Source of the DNA: Paenibacillus rubinfantis
GTDB taxonomy: Bacteria; Bacillota; Bacilli; Paenibacillales; Paenibacillaceae
DNA: 64,000 nt
NCBI RefSeq assembly: GCF_001486505.1
Contig: NZ_LN909064.1
Location: 186,001-250,000 of the forward strand
Direction: 5' to 3'
Shown here: positions 26,526 to 34,843 of the stretch, piece by piece
Numbering within the stretch: the first letter of the stretch is position 1
Layout: each line of letters starts with the position of its first letter
Position numbers and translations under genes: made by a program
The notes under the pieces: model-generated
What the model was told of the DNA's origin: nothing
Seen by the model: only the letters and a program-made list of their open reading frames with translations
Databases searched by the model: none

Positions 26526-27374
26526 ATGTCATCAGCAAAAGCAGAAACCGAACTAGAAACAGAAGCCAAGAAGCTCGTTGTGGTTGTGTTGGACGGCTTA
26601 AGATATGATGCAGCTCGCAAGTATCTCGGGTACATGGAGCATCTCGTGGAGCAGGGAGAGGTGGCCTGCTATCAAGTGCAGTCGCAGCTTCCGAGCCTGT
26701 CCCGCCCGCTCTATGAAGTGTTGCTGACCGGTACGCCGGTTGCCAGAAACGGCATTACGGCCAATCACATCGCGCGGCTGAGCCGGGAGCAAAGCGTGTT
26801 CCATCTTGCCGTAACCGCTGGATTAAGAACGGCCGCCGCCGCGTACCATTGGGTCGGCGAACTGTACAACCGGGCGCCGTTTAACCCGGTGACCGACCGG
26901 CATCAGCATGAGGAGAGCCAGCCGATTCAGCATGGAATCTTTTATTTCGAGGACCACTATCCGGATAGCCACCTGTTCCTCGATGCGGAGCATTTGCGCA
27001 CGGCGTACGATCCGCATTTTCTCTATATCCATTCGATGAACATCGACGATATGGGGCATAAGCACGGCGGGGAGAGCAAGCAGTACGAAGGCGCCGTCCG
27101 CGCGGCGGACGGGATGCTGGCTACGCTGGTGCCGCTTTGGAGATCGCAAGGGTACGAAATCATCGTCACGTCCGATCACGGCATGAATGCGGCGGGACAG
27201 CACGGAGGCACCGAGCCGGAGGAGCGAAACGTTCCGATGTATGTATTTGGCGAGTTACCGATCCCGTCGCCGATGCTCCAAGGGAATCAGGGCTTGTCCC
27301 AGCTCTATCTGGCTCCGCTGATGTGCCATTATCTAGGGATTAAGCCTTCCGAGGCTATGGTGAAATGGGAGTAG
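26526..27374 (+). CDS. alkaline-phosphatase-superfamily hydrolase (nucleotide pyrophosphatase-like)
   Basis: This cytoplasmic 282-residue metal-dependent hydrolase has two-metal-site motifs: VVVLDGLRYDA (Asp), PSLSRP with the probable Ser/Thr nucleophile, SMNIDDMGHKHGG (Asp, His) and VTSDHGMNAAGQHGG (Asp-His, His). Related enzymes cleave phosphodiesters, phosphomonoesters or C-P bonds (phosphonoacetate hydrolase). A role in breaking down the imported compound fits. GGGGGAG precedes the ATG. Confidence 0.88.
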   Translation: MSSAKAETELETEAKKLVVVVLDGLRYDAARKYLGYMEHLVEQGEVACYQVQSQLPSLSRPLYEVLLTGTPVARNGITANHIARLSREQSVFHLAVTAGLRTAAAAYHWVGELYNRAPFNPVTDRHQHEESQPIQHGIFYFEDHYPDSHLFLDAEHLRTAYDPHFLYIHSMNIDDMGHKHGGESKQYEGAVRAADGMLATLVPLWRSQGYEIIVTSDHGMNAAGQHGGTEPEERNVPMYVFGELPIPSPMLQGNQGLSQLYLAPLMCHYLGIKPSEAMVKWE

Positions 27375-27392
27375 ACAAGGAGGCGTTTGCGG

Positions 27393-28439
27393 TTGAAGGT
27401 TGACATGCATTTTCATTTGGAGGAAGGCCCGTATTCCATGCGCTGGTTGTCGCGGACCTTGCAAGGGCTGGCTTCGACCGAGCCGGGGCCGGACCCGGCG
27501 CTCGGGCATCATACGATGGAGTATGCCGAGGAAATGGCGAAGCTGTTGTCTCGGCGAATGGAGCAGGGGAGTTATAGCGAGGAGTGGCTGGATCGCTACT
27601 TGATCCGGGGGCGCGAACGCGGGATTCAGGAGTTTGGCGTGGTTGATCATTTATACCGGTTTCGGGAGTGTCGGCCGTATTACGAGAAACACATGCTGCT
27701 GGATGACAGCCGGGTGGGTAAACTGCAGCGGGCTTGGCTGGATCAGGTTTGCGTGGCTTCCATCACGGATTTCGTCAACTTTGTTGCGGAAGCGAAAAAG
27801 ACGCGGCCCGATCTCGCGCTTGGCATTGAGGCGGATTTCTTCCCCGGCGGCGAAGCGGAGCTGGGCGAAATTTTGGCAGGTTACGATTGGGATTACGTGA
27901 TCGGCTCGGTGCATTTTTTGGAAGGCTGGGGGTTCGACAATCCGGAGGCGAAGACTGGCTTCGATGGCCGGGATCCCGTGCAGACCTATGCGGACTATTA
28001 CGAATTGCTGCGGCAAGCCTGCGCCTCGGGGTTGTTTCACATTATCGCCCACCCGGACAACTTGAAAGTGTTTGGTTTTCGGCCGGCCGACGAGAAGAAG
28101 CTGCTGCCGTATTACCGGAGCATCGCCAAGGAAATGGTGCGCAGCGGTGTAGCCACCGAGATCAATACCGGCCTTGCGTACCGCTATCCCATCGCGGAGA
28201 GCTGCCCGAGCCCGTTGTTCCTGTCCGTACTTGCCCATTACGAAGTTCCGTTGACGTTATCCTCGGACGCTCATTTTCCGGACGATATCGGCACTTTGCT
28301 AGATACAGCCTTGTCCGATGCGATCGACCAGGGGTACAAGGAGTTGGCGGTGTTTCGGGATGGGAAGCGGCGGATGGTACCGATCTTCGCGAATAAAGCA
28401 GCAGCCAAGGAAGTCGGAGGAGCCCAAGCCAGCCCCTGA
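27393..28439 (+). CDS. PHP-domain phosphoesterase (histidinol-phosphatase-like)
   Basis: The 348-residue soluble enzyme has the full set of PHP metal ligands: DMHFHLEEGP, VVDHLYRF, GIEADFF, GSVHFLEGW, IIAHPDNLK, EINTG and SSDAHFPDD. PHP enzymes remove phosphate from small molecules with a trinuclear metal site. It is not beside histidine genes, so histidinol phosphate is unlikely. It is the last gene of the importer operon. The TTG at 27393 has AAGGAGG at 9 nt; the frame also offers a TTG at 27387 that is too close. Confidence 0.88.
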   Translation: MKVDMHFHLEEGPYSMRWLSRTLQGLASTEPGPDPALGHHTMEYAEEMAKLLSRRMEQGSYSEEWLDRYLIRGRERGIQEFGVVDHLYRFRECRPYYEKHMLLDDSRVGKLQRAWLDQVCVASITDFVNFVAEAKKTRPDLALGIEADFFPGGEAELGEILAGYDWDYVIGSVHFLEGWGFDNPEAKTGFDGRDPVQTYADYYELLRQACASGLFHIIAHPDNLKVFGFRPADEKKLLPYYRSIAKEMVRSGVATEINTGLAYRYPIAESCPSPLFLSVLAHYEVPLTLSSDAHFPDDIGTLLDTALSDAIDQGYKELAVFRDGKRRMVPIFANKAAAKEVGGAQASP

Positions 28440-28499
28440 CTGCATAGAACGACGTATTTCCGTGCAAGTTACCTACAAAAACGGTTAGGAGCGTGCGTC

Positions 28500-28649
28500 A
28501 TGCAGCAGGATTACGAGTTCACCGATCTGGAGGGACGGGAGTCGCTAGTCCAAGAGATTCGGAGGCTGGAGGAGAAGATCGAGCAGTCCCTCGGCGAAAA
28601 GGTCAATCTGATCGCTTACTCTGAGAAAAGAGAAGAGTCGAGCCACTAG
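28500..28649 (+). CDS. 49-residue hypothetical coiled-coil protein
   Basis: The ATG at 28500 has TTAGGAG with 8-nt spacing and is followed by 49 sense codons and a TAG. The sequence is acidic and helical (LVQEIRRLEEKIEQSLGEKVNLIAYS), with no membrane segment. It resembles Spo0E-like short helical proteins only in size. It lacks the Spo0E S-Q-E-L-D signature, so that identity is not claimed. It stands alone between the importer operon and pspA, with a terminator downstream at 28720. Confidence 0.6.
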   Translation: MQQDYEFTDLEGRESLVQEIRRLEEKIEQSLGEKVNLIAYSEKREESSH

Positions 28650-28719
28650 TACGAAAATGCGCATGGAGGATCGGTTTATCCCATGGTTCAGACGGTTTGC
28701 GCTAGCGCGAATCCGAGAG

Positions 28720-28748
28720 AACGCCCTTAGGGGCGTTTTTATTTTTGC
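28720..28748 (+). terminator. rho-independent terminator
   Basis: AACGCCC and GGGCGTT pair around a TTAG loop, followed by a T-rich run. It insulates pspA from upstream transcription. Confidence 0.85.
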
Positions 28749-28768
28749 CATGCCTTCGTTGGCGACAA

Positions 28769-28795
28769 TGAAACCAATGGGTTCGATATGATGTA
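28769..28795 (+). promoter_or_regulatory. SigW-like ECF promoter for the pspA operon
   Basis: TGAAAC (28769-28774), a 17-bp spacer and TGTA (28792-28795) match the SigW consensus TGAAAC-N16-17-CGTA with one change, 38 nt before the pspA start. The Bacillus pspA-ydjGHI operon is a known SigW target. Confidence 0.6.
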
Positions 28796-28832
28796 TTATT
28801 AAGTAAATGACCATCTGAAGGAGGGACGGGAA

Positions 28833-29531
28833 GTGGGAATCTTGTCGAGGTTTAAGGATGTCATGCGGTCGAATCTCTCCGCCATGCTGGAGCGTTCACA
28901 GGATCCGGCGGCGACGGTGGATGCCTACCTGCGTCAATTGAGCCTGGATATCGGGCAGGTCAAGGCGGAGACGACAGCGGTTCAGGCGGAGGAGGACCGG
29001 GCCAAGCGAGCGCTGGATGAATGCGCCGAGGAGGTTCGGAAGCTGCAGCGTTACGCGGAGAAGGCCGTGGGATCGGGCGATGAGTCCGCCGCGTTGAAGT
29101 TTCTGGAGCGCAAGGCGAAGCAGGCGGAGCGGCTGCAGGGGTTGCAGACGGCTTATGACCAAGCGGCGGAAAATTCGTCCAAGATGAAGCAGATGCTGGG
29201 GAAGCTTGTCTCCGATTTACAGAAGCTGGAGGCGCGGCAAGCCACGCTGAAGAGTAAGCTGGCGGAGGCAGAAGCGCTAAGCCGGGCCCAGGCTTCGGGC
29301 GGCTCGGAAACGGCGCTTCGCGAGCTGGAGGCCAAGGCCGAGCAAGCGCTAAACGAAGCGCTGGCTTTGGCGGAGCTTCGGGCCGGGTCGCAGGAGGATG
29401 ATCTTGATGCGATCTTCGCGGAGTTGGAGAAGAACAACGCTGCGGGGATGAAGTCGGACGAAGCCCCGGGATCTGGACCTGAGAGCGAACTGGCGGCGCT
29501 CAAAGCGAAAATCAACAAACAGGATTCCTGA
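28833..29531 (+). CDS. pspA: PspA/IM30-family envelope-stress protein
   Basis: The 232-residue, almost fully helical coiled-coil protein begins MGILSRFKDVMRSNLSAMLERSQDP, the amphipathic membrane-binding helix and family hallmark. PspA coats damaged inner membrane and limits proton leak. The C-terminal tail (about 195-232) is Gly/Ser/Asp-rich. The GTG start follows AAGGAGGG. The next three genes match B. subtilis ydjG, ydjH and ydjI in order and domain type, so this is the ydjF(pspA)-ydjGHI operon. Confidence 0.95.
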   Translation: MGILSRFKDVMRSNLSAMLERSQDPAATVDAYLRQLSLDIGQVKAETTAVQAEEDRAKRALDECAEEVRKLQRYAEKAVGSGDESAALKFLERKAKQAERLQGLQTAYDQAAENSSKMKQMLGKLVSDLQKLEARQATLKSKLAEAEALSRAQASGGSETALRELEAKAEQALNEALALAELRAGSQEDDLDAIFAELEKNNAAGMKSDEAPGSGPESELAALKAKINKQDS

Positions 29532-29554
29532 AAATTGAATTCGGATGGATCGAG

Positions 29555-30595
29555 GTGAACGAATTGCCGGTTATTGAATACAAATGCCCGAACTGCGGCA
29601 GCGGCATGACGTTTGATAGTACGACGGGCATGCTGTCCTGCCCGAGCTGCGGCCGCAAGGACAATATTGAGCAAATTCCCGACCCGCTGAAGCAGCAGGT
29701 GTTTGCGGAGGATGAGGTCCGGGAGTACCACTGCGAGAGTTGCGGCGCGGTCATCGTCACGGAGCCGGAGACCAGTGCAACGACCTGCAGCTTCTGTGGG
29801 TCCGCCGTGGTGCTCAGCGATCGCTTGACCGGGAAGCTGGCCCCGCAGCGGGTGATTCCTTTTGCGATCAGCAAGGAAGAGGCGATGGCAGCCTTCAAAA
29901 AATGGTGCCGGAAAGGGCTGCTCACCCCCCGCGGATTCATGACCGCGGATCGCATTCAGGGCATCACCGGGATGTATGTCCCGTTCTGGTTATACGATTT
30001 ACTCAATAACGTGGATGTCCGCGGGCAAGGGACCAAGGTAAGGAGCTATCGGCGAGGCGAATATCAATACACGGAGACGGATTATTACGAGTTTTACCGG
30101 AGAATTCGGTTAAATTATGTGCGGCTGCCGATTGATGCCTCGGCCAAAATGGACGATCAGCTGATGGATAAGCTGGAGCCTTTTCCCTACGATCAATTAA
30201 AGACGTTTAAGACGCCGTATCTCGCCGGTTACATTGCCGAAAAGTACAACTATACCAGCGAGCAGCTCACGCCGAGAGCCCGGGAAAAAACGATGCCTTA
30301 TATCGAATCTTATATTTCTTCAACCGTTTCTGAGTACACTACGGTAAGTTATGCCGGCAAACAGATCGACACGATCGTTAAGCGAGCCGACTACTCGCTG
30401 CTGCCGGTGTGGATGGTTTATTACAACTACAAGGGCAAGCAGTACACCTTTGCCATGAACGGCCAGACGGGGAAAGTGGTCGGGAAACCGCCGCTAAGCA
30501 AAGGAAAAATGGCGGCATGGTTTGCCGGCGTTTCGGCGGTATCTTTTCTGGGGCTGAAAATCGTGGCCTGGGTATGGGGAGGCGTATTCCTATGA
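29555..30595 (+). CDS. YdjG-like zinc-ribbon membrane protein
   Basis: The 346-residue protein has two N-terminal zinc ribbons (CPNCGSGM with CPSCGRKD; CESCGAV with CSFCGSAVV), a central beta-rich domain and one C-terminal membrane helix (FAGVSAVSFLGLKIVAWVWG). In B. subtilis, YdjG and YdjH form a membrane scaffold that, with YdjI, recruits PspA. The start is GTG 29555 or the TTG three codons later, which has better spacing to GAGGTGA. Its stop overlaps the next ATG (ATGA). Confidence 0.9.
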   Translation: MNELPVIEYKCPNCGSGMTFDSTTGMLSCPSCGRKDNIEQIPDPLKQQVFAEDEVREYHCESCGAVIVTEPETSATTCSFCGSAVVLSDRLTGKLAPQRVIPFAISKEEAMAAFKKWCRKGLLTPRGFMTADRIQGITGMYVPFWLYDLLNNVDVRGQGTKVRSYRRGEYQYTETDYYEFYRRIRLNYVRLPIDASAKMDDQLMDKLEPFPYDQLKTFKTPYLAGYIAEKYNYTSEQLTPRAREKTMPYIESYISSTVSEYTTVSYAGKQIDTIVKRADYSLLPVWMVYYNYKGKQYTFAMNGQTGKVVGKPPLSKGKMAAWFAGVSAVSFLGLKIVAWVWGGVFL

Positions 30596-31401
30596 ACAAG
30601 CGAGGGGTAGCCGCGTTCTCGTTCCTAATTCTAATCGCGTTAAGTATGCTGACTCCATTGACGGCTCAGGCTGAATCATCCCCAGCCCACAAGAAGCTAA
30701 TCTACGATGAGGCCGAACTCCTGTATCCGGAATATCTTGATGATTTAGACGCCTTGGCGAATGAATATGGGCCCAAAAGAGAACTCGACATCATGGTCTA
30801 TACGACGGATAACCCCGAAGACGAGGACGTCGTGAAGCTGACCGAGGCTTTCTATGACGAGCGAGCCCCGGGCTACGATAAAGCGCATGGAAACGCCGTG
30901 ATTTTGACGTTGGATATGCGTAATCGGGATTTATATCTGGCAGGCTTCTATAAAGGCGAGGAAGTTCTGGATGACAGCCGTTTGGACAAAATACGCAACA
31001 AAATCGCCCCCATGCTAACCGCAGGCGATTATCACGGCGCGTTTGCAGAATACATACGCACGGTTTACCGGTATGCGGGGTTCCGACCGGGAGTGAATCC
31101 GGATAATCTCCTGTTTGATACCAGCGTTCAACTTCTGATTGCGTTGATCGTTGGAGCGTTGGTCGTTGGTGTGATGGCGTTCCGGAGCGGCGGCCGGGTG
31201 ACGGTGAACAGCCGTACCTATGAGGACTCGGGTGACTCTGGCGTCATTTGGCGACAAGACAACTATCTCCGCACGACGGTCACGAAAACGAAGATCGAGA
31301 GCAGCAACAATAGCGGCGGTGGTGGCAGTGGAGGTGGCGGCGGAGGCGGCGGTACAACCAGCGGCGGACACTCCCATAGCGGAAGCCGGGGATCATTCTA
31401 A
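30592..31401 (+). CDS. YdjH-like TPM-domain membrane protein
   Basis: The 269-residue protein has a signal peptide (to about residue 27, LTAQAES), an extracytoplasmic TPM_phosphatase-type domain (YDEAELLYPEYLDDLDALANE, then GNAVILTLDMRNRDLYLAGF), a membrane helix (LLIALIVGALVVGVMAF) and a cytoplasmic Gly/Ser/His-rich tail with a long glycine run. This agrees with YdjH. GGGGAGG precedes the ATG, which overlaps the YdjG stop. Confidence 0.9.
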   Translation: MNKRGVAAFSFLILIALSMLTPLTAQAESSPAHKKLIYDEAELLYPEYLDDLDALANEYGPKRELDIMVYTTDNPEDEDVVKLTEAFYDERAPGYDKAHGNAVILTLDMRNRDLYLAGFYKGEEVLDDSRLDKIRNKIAPMLTAGDYHGAFAEYIRTVYRYAGFRPGVNPDNLLFDTSVQLLIALIVGALVVGVMAFRSGGRVTVNSRTYEDSGDSGVIWRQDNYLRTTVTKTKIESSNNSGGGGSGGGGGGGGTTSGGHSHSGSRGSF

Positions 31402-31421
31402 AGGAAGGGGCAGGAAAGCCG

Positions 31422-32435
31422 ATGAGTTTTTTTAAAAGCCAATTTGCCAATGTCGTGGAATGGGAAGAATTCCGGGACGACATGATTTTCTGGAAATGGA
31501 GCAACCGTGAGATCAAAAAAGGGAGTAAGCTGATCATCCGCTCGGGGCAGGATGCGATCTTCATCAATAACGGGAAGATTGAGGGGATTTTTAAGGAGGA
31601 AGGCGAGTATAACATTGCTTCGGAGATCGTGCCGTTCCTATCCACGTTGAAGGGGTTTAAGTTTGGATTCAACAGCGGGATGCGGGTTGAGGTGTTGTTC
31701 GTCAACACGAAGGAGTTTACCGTTCGCTGGGGCACGCAGAATCCGGTGTTAATCCCTACGCCTCAGTTGCCCGGCGGGATGCCGATCCGCGCGAACGGCA
31801 CGTTTAATTTCAAGGTGAATGACTACGTGACCCTCATCGATAAGGTGGCGGGGGTCAAGCAAAGCTATCTGGTGGAGGACGTCAAGCTTCGCATTACCTC
31901 CGTACTCGACCAGTTGCTGATGAAGTGGATTAGCCGGGAAGGCAAGGACATGTTTAATCTGCAGGCCAATGCCGTGGATATCGCGAGGGGCATTCAGGAA
32001 GACCTCGATATGCAGGTGATGGACGATGGGCTGGCGATCACGGGGTTCCAGGTGATGAGCTTCAGTTATCCGAAGGAAATCCAGGATATGATCACCAAGA
32101 CGGCATCGCATGAGATGATCGGCAATCTGCCGAAATACCAGCAGGTCAGCATGACTGACGGCCTCGCCTCGGGGAAGGTGCAAGGCGGCGGGGCGGCTTC
32201 GGATATGGCGGGTATGATGATGGGGATGAACCTGGCCAAGGAAATGATGAAGAACCTGAATCCGGAACCGGGTCAGGGGAAAGATCAGCCGCAGTCGCAA
32301 AAATCAGAGGAGAGCCAGCCGCCGCGTCCTTCCGCACCCGAAGCGGGCTCCAAGCGCCCTAACTTCTGCCCCAATTGCGGGGCCAAGAACGAAGGCGCGA
32401 ACTTCTGTCCGAATTGCGGGCAGAAGTTGGCGTAA
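31422..32435 (+). CDS. YdjI-like SPFH-domain protein with zinc ribbon
   Basis: The 337-residue cytoplasmic protein starts with an SPFH/virion-core-type domain (FFKSQFANVVEWEEFRDDMIFWKWSN), has a Pro/Gln-rich linker (about 275-310) and ends in a zinc ribbon (FCPNCGAKN and FCPNCGQKL). In B. subtilis YdjI bridges PspA to the YdjGH membrane pair. It is the last gene of the operon. Confidence 0.92.
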   Translation: MSFFKSQFANVVEWEEFRDDMIFWKWSNREIKKGSKLIIRSGQDAIFINNGKIEGIFKEEGEYNIASEIVPFLSTLKGFKFGFNSGMRVEVLFVNTKEFTVRWGTQNPVLIPTPQLPGGMPIRANGTFNFKVNDYVTLIDKVAGVKQSYLVEDVKLRITSVLDQLLMKWISREGKDMFNLQANAVDIARGIQEDLDMQVMDDGLAITGFQVMSFSYPKEIQDMITKTASHEMIGNLPKYQQVSMTDGLASGKVQGGGAASDMAGMMMGMNLAKEMMKNLNPEPGQGKDQPQSQKSEESQPPRPSAPEAGSKRPNFCPNCGAKNEGANFCPNCGQKLA

Positions 32436-32448
32436 AGAAGCAGACGAA

Positions 32449-32481
32449 AAACCGCCCGAGCGCAAATGACTCGGGCGGTTT
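32449..32481. terminator. bidirectional terminator between ydjI-like and mscL
   Basis: A perfect 12-bp stem AAACCGCCCGAG / CTCGGGCGGTTT around 9 nt lies between convergent genes. Confidence 0.9.
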
Positions 32482-32502
32482 ATTTGCTTCCATGGAGTGG
32501 AG

Positions 32503-32898
32503 TCACTTCTCCTCCAACGCTCTTTGCTTCAACAAATCGCGGATTTCAGCTAGCAGCTCCTCTTCTTTGGAAGGGGCGGGGGGCGTTTCGGGCTTTGGCT
32601 CCTCTTTCTCTTTGCGTCTCAGCCTGTTAATTCCCTTGACGAACAGGAAGATGGAGAAGGAGACGATAAAGAAGTCGATGACGGTTTGGAGGAAAGCGCC
32701 GTATTTCAGCACCGTGTCCCCATACTGGAACTGCATCTCCTTCAAGTCAATACCGCCCACCAGCAACCCGACGACCGGCATCAGAATGTCGTTGACCAGG
32801 GAGGTCACGATACTTCCGAAGGCGGCACCGATAATGACCCCGATGGCTAGATCAAGCACGTTCCCTTTTAGCGCAAAGGCTTTGAATTCTTTCCACAT
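32503..32898 (-). CDS. mscL: large-conductance mechanosensitive channel MscL
   Basis: The 131-residue protein has the classical MscL order: amphipathic N-terminal helix [28 protein letters not shown], pore helix, second helix [23 protein letters not shown] and a charged C-terminal bundle helix ([15 protein letters not shown]). It acts as a pentameric pressure-relief valve on hypo-osmotic shock. I use the ATG at 32898, with GAGG 9 nt upstream. Confidence 0.96.
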   Translation of the reverse strand: MWKEFKAFALKGNVLDLAIGVIIGAAFGSIVTSLVNDILMPVVGLLVGGIDLKEMQFQYGDTVLKYGAFLQTVIDFFIVSFSIFLFVKGINRLRRKEKEEPKPETPPAPSKEEELLAEIRDLLKQRALEEK

Positions 32899-32984
32899 GA
32901 TGTCGGACCTCACTTTTGGCATAATATTAGCAGTATACCATGAGCGGACCGAAGGTAGTCCATAGGAGGAAAGGCGGGATATGA

Positions 32985-33175
32985 GTTCTAACGGACACTA
33001 GAGACGTTAAAGGGGAGTCATCAGGCACTTCTGCAACGTAACGGACTGAGATGACGTTATTTCCGGGAAGTTCCCGGGAAGTGCAGCTTTCCGAGGCAAA
33101 TAAGGCCCGTGGAGTCCGTTACACGGGGAAATACTCGGGAAATGTGCGAATAAGGTCATTACGGTCCGTTACAGC
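32985..33175. repeat. clustered TAACGGAC / GTCCGTTA intergenic repeats
   Basis: The gap 32899-33472 has no supported gene. It contains two direct units of TAACGGAC-N7-ACGTTA (near 32988 and 33041) and two inverted GTCCGTTA units (near 33114 and 33166). The remainder is Pro/Ser-codon-like low-complexity GC-rich DNA without ribosome sites. Function unknown. Confidence 0.45.
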
Positions 33176-33472
33176 GGCTGGCTCATCGATTGACCCGTTC
33201 CAGGCTCGTCGCTCCCCCTGTCGCCAGAATGCTGGGCCCATCCCAGGTTGGCTCATCGCTAGGCCCACGCCCGTCCCACGCTCAACCATAGGAGCGCCCG
33301 GAAGATCGGACGGATGATCGGGATAGGACGGCCCATTCGTCACTCGGTTTGGCCTCTCACATGGCTCACGTCTCACCATGCCGGCTCCCGTGTCTCGCCT
33401 TGCCGAGGACCTGATTCCGCTGTTGCCGAGCACTCACGTCATGGCCCGTCTTGCCACGGCCCCGCGATTCCC

Positions 33473-34381
33473 CTACAGCTCGTCCGCCAACCCCAGCAAA
33501 GCGATCCCCATCAGCACCAGCACGACGACGGCGTATTGCAGCCGACTAAGCCGTTCCTTGAGGAACAGGCGGGACAGAATGACCGAAAATACGCTGTACG
33601 AAGCGATCAGCGGGGCCGCGACGATGGCGTTGCTAGCCATGGCGAACACGTAGAAGAATTGGCCGGCCGTCTCGAAGATTGCAGCAACCCCTTTGACGCG
33701 TTCTCCCCAGAAGTTGAAGCGTTGTTTTTTGACCGCAACCAAGTAAATAAACACCGCTGCGGCGCACAGGAAAAAGGTAAACTCGTAAGCCAGCAGCGCC
33801 GCATCTTCCCCGATCAGCTTCAGCTCGTCCAGGTAAATCCCGTCGGCAAACGTGCCTAATCCGTCAAGCAGGCAGTACAACAGGGGAAACGTAATCGCCA
33901 TCATACCGATTTGGTATTTGGCATCGATTAGCTCCTTCCCCGACTTCAGGGCCATCCGTTCCCCTTGCTTCTCCAGAATTGCCAGCCCCACTACGCCGAA
34001 GGTGATGATCGCCACCCCCGCAATTTCCACCCAGCCCAGATCACGGGGGAAAAACAGATACAGCAGGATCGCCGTCACCGCTCCAGAGGAGTTCTGCACC
34101 GGCGAAGCGATGGATAGCTCCATGTACCGGAGCCCGAAATAGCCGATTGCCATCGATAGGATGTACAGCGCCGATACCGGCAAATACCGAATCATATCCA
34201 TCGGATCGAAAGACAACCCCTTGATCAGAAGATAAGCCGTGCCGTGAATCCCCATCACCAGACCGACCATGACGACGATTTTTAGATGACTGAACCGGTC
34301 TTGGCTGTCACTGCCCTTTTTATAGAAAAGATCAGCGCCCCCCCACGCTAAAGACGTAAGTAGTGCGAATAAAAACCACAT
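33473..34381 (-). CDS. EamA/DMT-family transporter
   Basis: The 302-residue membrane protein has about ten helices in two EamA repeats, the second ending LIASYSVFSVILSRLFLKERLSRLQ, which carries the conserved E-R-L turn before the last helix. DMT carriers move small metabolites; the substrate is unknown. The ATG at 34381 follows AGGGGAGG. It is an isolated gene. Confidence 0.92.
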   Translation of the reverse strand: MWFLFALLTSLAWGGADLFYKKGSDSQDRFSHLKIVVMVGLVMGIHGTAYLLIKGLSFDPMDMIRYLPVSALYILSMAIGYFGLRYMELSIASPVQNSSGAVTAILLYLFFPRDLGWVEIAGVAIITFGVVGLAILEKQGERMALKSGKELIDAKYQIGMMAITFPLLYCLLDGLGTFADGIYLDELKLIGEDAALLAYEFTFFLCAAAVFIYLVAVKKQRFNFWGERVKGVAAIFETAGQFFYVFAMASNAIVAAPLIASYSVFSVILSRLFLKERLSRLQYAVVVLVLMGIALLGLADEL

Positions 34382-34602
34382 GTTGTTGCTCCTCCCCTAA
34401 AAATAACAATCTTTCTGATTATACAAACCGGTCCACGGGGATTGTCTATGACAAAATTTACCGGAGGGCGGCCCGAGCTGCCGGGGAGGACAACCCCAAA
34501 TCCCCCCTTGAAAAAATGCAAACGCTCTCTAATTGTGTTACAATGCTTCTAATATGAAATCATAGGAACGATAACAAATGATAGGGGCGGGTGGGTCGCT
34601 GA

Positions 34603-34791
34603 ATGAGAGGATATAACCTGTGGCGTCCGATATTTCTGATTTTAATCGCGCTGCTGACGAATAGCTTGGTCTCGAACCTTTGTATATTGTTTGGAATGAC
34701 ACCTGAAGCTGCCAAGAATATCGGATTTGTGGCGATGATGCTCGCCGCGTTGGTCGTGTATACCCGATTTTCGAAAAACCGCCGCAAGTAA
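34603..34791 (+). CDS. small two-helix membrane protein
   Basis: The 62-residue protein has two hydrophobic helices (PIFLILIALLTNSLVSNLCILFG and NIGFVAMMLAALVVYTRF) and a basic tail, so the C terminus is likely cytoplasmic. No family is recognised. The ribosome site is weak, but a strong terminator directly downstream supports a real transcript. Confidence 0.65.
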   Translation: MRGYNLWRPIFLILIALLTNSLVSNLCILFGMTPEAAKNIGFVAMMLAALVVYTRFSKNRRK

Positions 34792-34802
34792 GCAAGGAAG
34801 AG

Positions 34803-34831
34803 AAAAGAGACGCGTCCCGCGTCTCTTTTTT
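34803..34831. terminator. bidirectional terminator
   Basis: A perfect 12-bp stem AAAAGAGACGCG / CGCGTCTCTTTT with a 3-nt loop and a T-run lies between convergent genes. Confidence 0.92.
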
Positions 34832-34843
34832 GTTGGTATCCGT

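Noticed and set aside
28500..28649. Spo0E-family phosphatase
   Set aside because: Length fits, but the conserved S-Q-E-L-D signature is absent.
28656..28790. Possible small gene after the 49-codon gene
   Set aside because: It would run through the terminator at 28720-28748 and the SigW-like promoter.
33051..33433. Small frames in the mscL-EamA gap
   Set aside because: No ribosome sites, repetitive low-complexity products, and they overlap the TAACGGAC repeats.
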